Source of the DNA: Chloroflexota bacterium
Lineage (GTDB): Bacteria; Chloroflexota; UBA11872
DNA length: 6,160 nt
Assembly (NCBI GenBank): GCA_028875175.1
Contig: JAPPFO010000189.1
Span: 8,446 to 14,605 of the forward strand
Reading direction: 5' to 3'
Shown: positions 1 through 4,594 of the stretch, piece by piece
Numbering within the stretch: position 1 is the stretch's first letter
Layout of the letters: each line of letters begins with the position of its first letter
The notes under the pieces: generated by a model
Database searches by the model: none
Told to the model about the DNA's origin: nothing
What the model saw: the letters and a program-made list of their open reading frames with translations, nothing else
Position numbers and translations under genes: made by a program

Positions 1-2
1 CC

Positions 3-53
3 TTGCTGGTGTTCGCTGGACGGGTTGAGTATTTTTTGTGGCTGGGCTAGCGG
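3..53 (+). other. 5' continuation of the metallophosphoesterase frame, interrupted by TAG at 48-50
   Basis: Read in the same frame as the downstream phosphoesterase, bases 3-47 give LLVFAGRVEYFLWLG, then TAG, then RVWYG. This aligns without a gap to the usual family segment around 'AGRVDEIWSLGDVVGYG' (recalled family pattern, not a search). The TAG falls exactly on the Asp of the GD metal-binding motif. The piece is therefore homologous coding sequence, either genuinely interrupted or misread near the edge of the source sequence. The first metal-binding segment (DxH) would lie upstream of the window. Confidence 0.6.
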
Positions 54-686
54 GTGTGGTACGGGCACCTTCTGAACGAGGTGGTGCAGTTGCTGGGCTC
101 CCTGCCGTTTCGATCACTGGCCGGCAATCACGACTGGGGCGCCACCGGCCAGGCCGACCTGGCGGTCTTCAACGCCGACGCACGCGCCGCCTGTCAATGG
201 ACTGGCCAGGTTTTGACTCACGAGACCCGGGAGTACCTGACGAGTCTGGAGGTTTCGTCGGTGTTCGGCTCGGTGCACGTGGCGCACGGCAGCCCGCGTG
301 AGCCGCTCTGGGAGTACCTGACGAACGTGCGGCTGGCGGAGATCAACTTTGGCTATTTCGGCACGCAGGTCTGCCTGGTTGGCCACACGCACGTGCCGAT
401 TACGTTTCGCTGGCGCCAGGGCGTGCATGGCGCCGGTGCGTTTTCCACAACCGTGCCCAACGCGGGCGACGCGATCGACCCGCAGGATGACCGCCTGATC
501 TTCAATCCGGGCAGCGTGGGGCAGCCGCGGGACGGCGATCCGCGCGCGGCCTACGCGTGCTACGAGCCGGCTACCGGCCGATTCACCTTTCATCGCGTCG
601 CATACGACATTGGGGCCACGCAGGCGGCCATGCGGGCGGCGGGCCTGCCCGAGCGCCTGGCGTTCCGGCTTCAGTACGGCTCCTAG
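54..686 (+). CDS. Calcineurin-like metallophosphoesterase (YfcE-type), N-terminus missing
   Basis: This is a member of the metallophosphoesterase superfamily (Calcineurin-like, lpxH/YfcE type), which uses a two-metal centre to hydrolyse phosphodiester or phosphomonoester bonds; the substrate cannot be told from sequence. Visible motifs, numbered from the GTG at 54, are GNHD (24-27, metal ligand and catalytic His), AHGSP with His78, GHTH (110-113, metal ligands) and NPGSVGQPRDGDPRAAYA starting at 151, a typical C-terminal signature of this subfamily. The family normally has about 35-45 more residues at the N-terminus, with DxH and GD metal ligands. Those would lie before base 54, where the frame carries a TAG at 48-50. 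The GTG at 54 is only the first start codon after that stop, so it is probably not the native start. Without the missing part the protein would not bind metal normally. The family call is firm; whether the gene is intact is not. Confidence 0.85.
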   Translation: MWYGHLLNEVVQLLGSLPFRSLAGNHDWGATGQADLAVFNADARAACQWTGQVLTHETREYLTSLEVSSVFGSVHVAHGSPREPLWEYLTNVRLAEINFGYFGTQVCLVGHTHVPITFRWRQGVHGAGAFSTTVPNAGDAIDPQDDRLIFNPGSVGQPRDGDPRAAYACYEPATGRFTFHRVAYDIGATQAAMRAAGLPERLAFRLQYGS

Positions 687-714
687 CGATTCGGCCCCCG
701 GAAGTGGGCAGGGC

Positions 715-720
715 TATACT
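715..720 (+). promoter_or_regulatory. Possible -10 element (TATACT)
   Basis: TATACT lies 29 bases after the phosphoesterase stop, in otherwise very GC-rich sequence. No convincing -35 hexamer sits 16-18 bases upstream. An ATG begins 7 bases after it (727) and opens a 7-codon frame, the spacing expected of a leaderless transcript. A promoter for the SWIM gene is plausible, but a terminator-like hairpin lies between, so the assignment is weak. Confidence 0.25.
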
Positions 721-781
721 CGAAATATGAACCGAGGGTCGGCGCTGTGAGGGGGCGGCCGTGGGTTCGCGTGGCGTGATG

Positions 782-809
782 CGCCCGGCCTGTGCGGCCG
801 GGCGTTTTT
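782..809 (+). terminator. Rho-independent terminator
   Basis: CGCCCGGCC (782-790) pairs perfectly with GGCCGGGCG (796-804) around the five-base loop TGTGC, and five T follow (805-809). It lies about 95 bases after the phosphoesterase stop and 37 bases before the SWIM gene start. It could end the upstream transcript or act as an attenuator for the SWIM gene. The T run is short, but the stem is strong. Confidence 0.8.
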
Positions 810-832
810 GGTATCAGCGCGGCTATGCCGCC

Positions 833-840
833 GGGGAGGT
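833..840 (+). promoter_or_regulatory. Shine-Dalgarno of the SWIM gene
   Basis: GGGGAGGT lies 6 bases before the GTG at 847. It is one of the strongest ribosome binding sites in the window and fixes that start in preference to the TTG at 808, which overlaps the terminator's T run. Confidence 0.75.
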
Positions 841-846
841 CCCAGG

Positions 847-1104
847 GTGCAATCCAGCCTGATCAGCAAGGTGCAAAAGGCGCATCAATACGCCAGCGAG
901 CCGGAGCGCGTGCATGTGGAGTCGCTGCGCGTTCGATTCGATGGCGACAACAGCAGTCATATCGTTACCTACGCTGACGGATCCTGGACCTGCGACTGCG
1001 AGTTCTTCCAGGGCTGGCGTACCTGCAGCCATACGATGGCGCTGCCCAAGCTGATGAGCGACATGGTGGAGGCGCCGGCCGCGCGGGGGTTCGCCGCCGT
1101 CTAG
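847..1104 (+). CDS. Small SWIM zinc-finger protein
   Basis: This is a short protein of 85 residues. Its C-terminal half contains the SWIM zinc-binding pattern CxCx(n)CxH: C49-D-C51, eight residues, then C60-S-H62, inside YADGSWTCDCEFFQGWRTCSH. SWIM domains (named for SWI2/SNF2, MuDR and plant transposases) bind one zinc and usually mediate nucleic-acid or protein contacts. Here the domain stands alone with only a charged N-terminal stretch (QKAHQYASEPERV), so the protein resembles the stand-alone SWIM proteins of some bacteria rather than a helicase or transposase accessory domain. No catalytic domain is present. The GTG start is chosen from the GGGGAGGT 6 bases upstream. It lies 86 bases before smpB in the same direction. 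Its function is unknown. Confidence 0.85.
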   Translation: MQSSLISKVQKAHQYASEPERVHVESLRVRFDGDNSSHIVTYADGSWTCDCEFFQGWRTCSHTMALPKLMSDMVEAPAARGFAAV

Positions 1105-1110
1105 GCCCTT

Positions 1111-1129
1111 CCCGGTCCCGCGGGCCGGG
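1111..1129 (+). other. GC-rich hairpin after the SWIM gene
   Basis: CCCGG (1111-1115) pairs with CCGGG (1125-1129), with further pairs inside (one G-U) around a three-base loop. It starts 6 bases after the SWIM stop. No T run follows, so it is not a standard intrinsic terminator. It may protect the mRNA end or simply reflect GC-rich sequence. Confidence 0.3.
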
Positions 1130-1190
1130 GCAGAATGCAGGCGCCGGGCCGTTCGGGCTTTGGCACGCGCGGACCGCGCAGTAGGACACC

Positions 1191-1682
1191 GTGGCACGGA
1201 AGCGGCGCAAACGCCGGACCAAACCCACGCCCGCCAGGTCGGGCGAACGCACCGTGGCCGTTAACCGGCGCGCACGGCGTGACTACGAGGTGTTGGAGAC
1301 GCTGACGGCGGGCATTGAGCTCCGCGGCTCCGAGATCAAGAGCATCCGCAACGGCTCCGTCAGCCTGGCGCAGGGGTTTGTAAGCGTGGAGGAGGGCGAG
1401 GCCTTCCTGCGCGACGTGCATATCGCCCGCTACAAGCCGGCGGCGCAGGCCAACCACGACCCGGACCGGCCGCGCCGACTGCTGCTGCACCGCGCCGAGA
1501 TCGATTCGCTGGCCGGTCACGTCAACGCCAAGGGGCGCACGGCCATCCCGCTGCGGTTGTTCCTGGCGCGCGGTTGGGCCAAGCTGGAAATTGGGCTGGT
1601 GCGCGGGCTGCGGCGGTACGATAATCGGGAGAAGATTCGAGCGCGCGAAGCGCAGCGGCAGATCGCTCGTTACGTTCGCTAG
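1191..1682 (+). CDS. smpB: SmpB, tmRNA-binding protein
   Basis: SmpB binds the tRNA-like end of tmRNA and carries it into stalled ribosomes in trans-translation. The 163 residues match the family from VNRRARRDYEVLETLTAGIEL through SEIKSIRNGSVSLAQGFV, the core ANHDPDRPRRLLLHRAEI, and GWAKLEIGLVRGLRRYD, ending in a basic tail that enters the mRNA channel. The start is GTG with AGGA 4 bases upstream. A later in-frame GTG at 1254 would remove a Lys/Arg/Pro/Thr-rich N-terminal extension (about 21 residues) but has no clear ribosome binding site. In the tail, the usual Asp-Lys-Arg triplet reads D144-N145-R146, and the usual GKK before it reads GLR, so conserved lysines are lost. The tmRNA gene starts 12 bases after the stop, which supports the assignment and suggests joint expression. 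Confidence 0.97.
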   Translation: MARKRRKRRTKPTPARSGERTVAVNRRARRDYEVLETLTAGIELRGSEIKSIRNGSVSLAQGFVSVEEGEAFLRDVHIARYKPAAQANHDPDRPRRLLLHRAEIDSLAGHVNAKGRTAIPLRLFLARGWAKLEIGLVRGLRRYDNREKIRAREAQRQIARYVR

Positions 1683-1694
1683 AGACTTCGCCTC

Positions 1695-2050
1695 GGGGAT
1701 GACGGGTTTTGACAGAGCCCCGAAGTCCGATGCTGCAGGTCGAGCCTGCCAGGGAGCTCGTAAATCCCCCTAGCAACCAAGTAACTGGCGAAGAGCAGCA
1801 GCTCCCGCTCGCGGCTTAAGCCCCGCGACGTCCAGCCGGCCCGTCCCTAGCGGGGCGTCCTGGGCGCAAGGAATCTAGGGTGCGTCGGTCGAGGCGCTCG
1901 CGTAGACCGACTAAGACACGCGGGCTGGTCGTGCGCCGTTGCGGCCGGATAGCGACGCCACGGCGAGACTTTAAGAGTCCGGCTAAACCTGTAGATGCAT
2001 CGGGGTGACCGGCTCTGGACGGGGCGTTCAACTCGCCCCCATCTCCACCA
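1695..2050 (+). ncRNA. ssrA: tmRNA (transfer-messenger RNA)
   Basis: tmRNA acts as tRNA and mRNA to rescue stalled ribosomes and tag the nascent chain for proteolysis. The 5' end GGGGATG (1695-1701) pairs with CATCTCC (2040-2046), giving a 7-bp acceptor stem with one G-U pair, followed by discriminator A and an encoded CCA (2048-2050). After it comes the conserved ACGGGTTTTGACAG segment of the D-like region. The T arm has loop TTCAACT (2027-2033) closed by a GGGGCG/CGCCCC stem. CAGAGCC (1713-1719) pairs with GGCTCTG (2011-2017) as the long P2 helix. CGAGC (1741-1745) with GCTCG (1756-1760), just before the conserved GTAAA, resembles pseudoknot 1. GTCGGTC (1884-1890) with GACCGAC (1905-1911) and CCCTAG (1845-1850) with CTAGGG (1875-1880) support downstream pseudoknots. 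The length of 356 is normal for a one-piece tmRNA. Its own promoter is not clear; it may be processed from an smpB transcript. Confidence 0.97.
1787..1819 (+). other. tmRNA tag-peptide reading frame
   Basis: From the probable resume codon GGC (1787) to TAA (1817-1819) the frame encodes GEEQQLPLAA. The end (LAA) matches the ClpXP/ClpAP-type degradation signal of most tags. The resume codon is assigned from the conserved A at -4 in AACT before GGC and from the preference for Gly or Ala. The frame is open further upstream, so the exact first residue is inferred, while the C-terminal LPLAA is secure. Confidence 0.8.
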
Positions 2051-2085
2051 GGTTGACGGCGGGTTCGAGGCGGCTGCAGGTTTCA

Positions 2086-3053
2086 TCCGTACAATTCGCG
2101 CACGAGCGCGGCAACCATTGGGTGGTGGGCGTCAACAAGCGGTTCACGAGTTCGGGCTATCTCGTCCGCGACGGCAAGGTCCTGCTAGTCAACCATCGAC
2201 GGTATCGCCTGTGGCTGCCTGTTGGCGGGCACATCGAGCCGGACGAAGACCCGGTAGACACGCTGTATCGGGAAGCCCGCGAGGAAGCCGGCTTCCAAAT
2301 AGAGATTGAGGCTGAGCGACCCGCGAACCAACGGTTGGGGACGACCGTTCTGCCGGCGCCGGTGGCGATGCTGACGTATGACATTCGGCCAGGGCCGGTG
2401 CTCATCGACCTCATCTATTTCGTTCGTCCGGTCGGCGGGGCGCAACGGCTGGCCGCATCCGAGCACCGCGCGATGCGCTGGTTCGACCGCGAAGCGCTGC
2501 GCGACCCTGCCATTCCCGACAACGTGAGGTTGCTGGGTACGCAGGCGATCGAACAGTCGGAGCGCGTCAGACCGTCGCCGTCCTCCGTACAATCCGCGCA
2601 CGAACGCGGCAATGAGTGGGTGGCGGGCGTCGACAAGCACTTCACCAGTACGGGGTTTTTGGTCCGTGACGGCAAGGTCCTGCTGGTCAACCACCGCAAG
2701 CTGCGGATGTGGCTGCCATTTGGCGGGCACATCGAGCCCAACGAAGATCCTGTTGAGGCGCTGCACCGCGAGGCGCGCGAGGAGACCGGGTTCGAAATCG
2801 AGATCGTGGCCGAGCGACCCGAGATCGACCAGCGCGGGGTTCACGTGCTGCCAGCGCCCGAGACGATTCTGCTGGAAGACATCGAGCCGGGCCACGTCCA
2901 CATTGACCTGATTTACTTCGTGCGACCGGTCGGCGGGGCGCAGCGGCTGGCCGAAAATGAGCACAGCGAGATGCGCTGGTTCGACCGCGAGGCGTTGAAC
3001 GACGACGGCATCACGGCCGATGTACGGTTGCTGGGGACGCAGGCAATCGACCG
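2086..3053 (+). repeat. In-frame tandem duplication, period 498 bases
   Basis: TCCGTACAAT at 2086 recurs at 2584, and the two units then run in register for about 470 bases with no indel visible in the translations. The similarity begins about 36 bases before the first Nudix start candidate (2122). The duplicated unit therefore included the sequence upstream of the domain, which in copy 2 now encodes the linker between the domains. The percent identity at DNA level was not computed. Confidence 0.85.
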
Positions 3054-3078
3054 AATTGAGGGTCGTAATGGAGCCTGA
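2122..3078 (+). CDS. Tandem Nudix hydrolase (two fused Nudix domains)
   Basis: Nudix proteins hydrolyse nucleoside diphosphates linked to another group, using Mg or Mn held by the box GX5EX7REUXEEXGU. Both halves keep a complete box: GHIEPDE...REAREEAGF at about residues 36-58 and GHIEPNE...REAREETGF at about 202-224, counted from GTG 2122. The halves repeat every 166 codons without a gap, about 70% identical by hand count. Each runs from HERGN..W..GV.K.FTS to RLLGTQAI. Usual single-domain members are about 140-160 residues, so this 318-residue product is a duplication. Copy 1 has PVLID where copy 2 has HVHID. Copy 2 looks closer to the family pattern as I recall it, so copy 1 may have changed. 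The start is uncertain: the frame is open upstream into tmRNA (GTG 2005), and the true start must follow 2050. Candidates are TTG 2053, GTG 2122 and GTG 2125, none with a good ribosome binding site. The substrate is unknown. The stop overlaps the next gene. Confidence 0.88.
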   Translation: MVGVNKRFTSSGYLVRDGKVLLVNHRRYRLWLPVGGHIEPDEDPVDTLYREAREEAGFQIEIEAERPANQRLGTTVLPAPVAMLTYDIRPGPVLIDLIYFVRPVGGAQRLAASEHRAMRWFDREALRDPAIPDNVRLLGTQAIEQSERVRPSPSSVQSAHERGNEWVAGVDKHFTSTGFLVRDGKVLLVNHRKLRMWLPFGGHIEPNEDPVEALHREAREETGFEIEIVAERPEIDQRGVHVLPAPETILLEDIEPGHVHIDLIYFVRPVGGAQRLAENEHSEMRWFDREALNDDGITADVRLLGTQAIDRIEGRNGA

Positions 3079-3634
3079 TCCGGCACCGCTGGAGGTGAGC
3101 GGTCGTCGCTGGCGGCTGAGCACGGGCGTGGACAAGAACGCGCTGTACCTGTTGGCGGGGGGCGTGGCCCTGTTGGGGGTTTTTGCCCTGATGCGCGCCG
3201 TGGGGAATCCGGCGGACTCGCCGGGCCGGTCGGTCAACCTGGCCACGGCGCTCGCCCTGTTTGCGGTGGTGCCATTCATCGTGGCGATCTACCGGGCCGC
3301 GAGCGACGGCTTTGCGGAGCTGCGCCCAGACGACTTGTACCTGCGCGTAGGGTTCCTGGTGGATACGGCGATACCGTACGCCGACATCGACCTGGTGGGC
3401 GGACCGATCCAGAGGCCCCGGTCCAGCTATGGCGTATCGCCTTCATATCGGCGACGTGAGTTCAGCCTGGGTCGCCTGGAACGCGCAGTGGAAGTTGCGC
3501 TGCGGCGGCGCGTGCGCATGGGGACGCCCTGGCTCTTCCCCTTCCTGCGGGTAGACCGCGTGTGGCTGGGCGTGGCCGAGCCCGAGCAGTTGATCGCCGA
3601 ACTGCGCCGGCGTACGCAGGCGGCCCAGCGTTGA
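3068..3634 (+). CDS. Two-helix membrane protein with a possible PH-like domain
   Basis: This is a 188-residue protein not recognised with confidence. Residues about 25-45 (NALYLLAGGVALLGVFALMRA) and 58-75 (LATALALFAVVPFIVAIY) are two hydrophobic segments joined by a short polar loop, so both ends are probably on the same, cytoplasmic, side. The rest is soluble and rich in arginine. Short strands such as DDLYLRVGFLVDTAIPYADIDLVGG, then VRMGTPWLFPFLRVDRVWLGV and an amphipathic last helix (PEQLIAELRRR), resemble bacterial PH-like membrane proteins; this is inference from pattern only. The start is ATG 3068, with GAGGG 5 bases upstream, rather than the earlier in-frame ATG 3020, which lies inside the Nudix gene. 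It overlaps the Nudix stop by 11 bases, and its own stop overlaps the next start, so the three genes are likely translationally coupled. Confidence 0.8.
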   Translation: MEPDPAPLEVSGRRWRLSTGVDKNALYLLAGGVALLGVFALMRAVGNPADSPGRSVNLATALALFAVVPFIVAIYRAASDGFAELRPDDLYLRVGFLVDTAIPYADIDLVGGPIQRPRSSYGVSPSYRRREFSLGRLERAVEVALRRRVRMGTPWLFPFLRVDRVWLGVAEPEQLIAELRRRTQAAQR

Positions 3635-4539
3635 GGCGGAGGTTGGTGCCGGCCCTGGCCGCCGCGCTGGCCGTTGGTCTGCTGGTGGCCGGCGCCGCGC
3701 TCGCGTTGACCGACGCGCAGGTGGCTCGCGGCGCCACCGTTTTCGAGCAGTCCTGTGCCACCTGCCACGGGCCGAATGGCAACGACGGCTTTGCCACGCC
3801 GCTCAAGGGGACCGGCACGCTGGTGCGATTCGCCTCCACACGGGAGTTGTACGACTACACCAGCGCGACCATGCCGCTGGCCGCCGAGGGATCGTTGACG
3901 GAGCGGCAGTACCTGGACGTGGTCGCCTGGCTGCTGGCTGACCGGGGCCACGCCACCGGCGCCGCCGAACTGTCGCTGGCCACGCTGGACGCCACACCGC
4001 TGCACGCCGGAGCCATGACCACGCCAACCGCAGCAACGTCGCCGGTCGCTACGGCAACGGCGGCGCCCGCGCCGGCGGACATGCCAACCGCCACGCCGGC
4101 GCCGCAGGGGTGGCCGACGACCTGCGTGGATCTGAACGACATCGTTGAGGCGCACCTGGGCAACGATGACAATGTTGGCATTTATCAGCGGGTCTTCGGC
4201 GACGGGGCCGAGCAGGGCTGCCAGAACGACCACCGGGACGACGTGCGCGGTGTGTTTGGCTGGGCCTTCGATCAGCCGGCGCCATCCGCGGATGCAGGTG
4301 CGCAGGAGTTGGCGTGGCCGACCGATTGCGTGGATCTGAACGACATCGTGGAGAACCACCTCGGCAATCACGGCAACGTGGGTATCTATCAGCGCACGTT
4401 CGGCGACCAGGCCGAGACGGCCTGCCGGAACGATCACCGCGAGGATGTGCGCGGGGTGTTCGGCTGGGCGTTTGGCGACGCGACCTCCAGCGCGGTTGGA
4501 CTGCCACCGGTCGCGGACGAAATCGTGTCGCGCAGTTAG
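3631..4539 (+). CDS. Secreted cytochrome c with two C-terminal Cys-containing repeats
   Basis: This is a 302-residue exported protein. MRRRLVPALAAALAVGLLVAGAALAL is a signal peptide or membrane anchor (residues 1 to about 26). A cytochrome c domain follows, with heme-attachment motif C42-A-T-C45-H46 in a CHGPNG context and likely axial Met81 in SATMPL, so it should carry one heme outside the membrane. A low-complexity Thr/Ala/Pro linker (about 120-160) leads to two 53-residue repeats (161-213 and 229-281), 43 of 53 positions identical by hand count. Each has two cysteines (165/197 and 233/265) and ends in DVRGVFGWAF. I do not recognise the repeat. The TTG start at 3631 is chosen because it gives the Arg-rich N-region of the signal peptide and overlaps the previous stop (TTGA). 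The earlier GTG 3562 would add a non-signal extension, and GTG 3646 lies too close to the GGAGG at 3638. It probably transfers electrons at the cell surface; its partner is unknown. Confidence 0.85.
   Translation: MRRRLVPALAAALAVGLLVAGAALALTDAQVARGATVFEQSCATCHGPNGNDGFATPLKGTGTLVRFASTRELYDYTSATMPLAAEGSLTERQYLDVVAWLLADRGHATGAAELSLATLDATPLHAGAMTTPTAATSPVATATAAPAPADMPTATPAPQGWPTTCVDLNDIVEAHLGNDDNVGIYQRVFGDGAEQGCQNDHRDDVRGVFGWAFDQPAPSADAGAQELAWPTDCVDLNDIVENHLGNHGNVGIYQRTFGDQAETACRNDHREDVRGVFGWAFGDATSSAVGLPPVADEIVSRS
4111..4473 (+). repeat. Two-unit tandem repeat in the cytochrome C-terminus, period 204 bases
   Basis: Units 4111-4269 and 4315-4473 encode WPT.CVDLNDIVE.HLGN, NVGIYQR.FGD.AE, C.NDHR.DVRGVFGWAF. 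They are separated by a 45-base spacer of different sequence. Bases 4123-4145 and 4327-4349 are identical over 23 positions. Many other differences fall at third codon positions (for example GTT/GTG and AAT/AAC), which suggests selection on the protein rather than a very recent copy. Confidence 0.93.
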
Positions 4540-4594
4540 CGCCGTTCGTGGGTCAGACGTTCACGCCCGAGCGCATCGATCGCGACGGATCGTC

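Noticed and set aside
808..846. TTG 808 as start of the SWIM protein
   Set aside because: It sits in the T run of the terminator. The GTG at 847 has GGGGAGGT at ideal spacing.
1160..1187. TTGGCA/TAGGAC as a promoter just before smpB
   Set aside because: The -10 candidate matches poorly and coincides with the ribosome binding site, leaving no room for a transcript start before the GTG.
2005..2050. GTG 2005 as start of the Nudix protein
   Set aside because: It lies inside the 3' tRNA-like part of tmRNA, which is processed, and the extra residues have no family similarity.
2053..2095. TTGACG (2053-2058) and TACAAT (2090-2095) as a promoter for the Nudix gene
   Set aside because: The spacer is 31 bases, far from the 16-18 needed. 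TACAAT also recurs inside the coding linker at the second copy, so it is part of the duplicated unit rather than evidence of a promoter.
2612..2911. ATG 2612 open frame in the second Nudix copy
   Set aside because: It is out of frame with the Nudix domain, and its translation is Arg/Ser/Cys-rich without motifs.
2185..3279. Long minus-strand open frame (364 codons) opposite the Nudix gene
   Set aside because: It is the antisense shadow of the duplicated Nudix gene in GC-rich DNA. Its composition is Arg/Pro-rich, it shows no family motif, and the plus strand carries two perfect Nudix boxes.
3427..4437. Minus-strand open frame (336 codons) opposite the cytochrome gene
   Set aside because: It mirrors the repeats of the plus-strand gene. 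The plus strand has a signal peptide and CxxCH motif, while the minus strand has only Arg/Gly-rich sequence.
4577..4592. CGATC/GATCG hairpin before the sugar-kinase gene
   Set aside because: Five pairs with no T run, overlapping the start region. This is expected by chance and is not a terminator.
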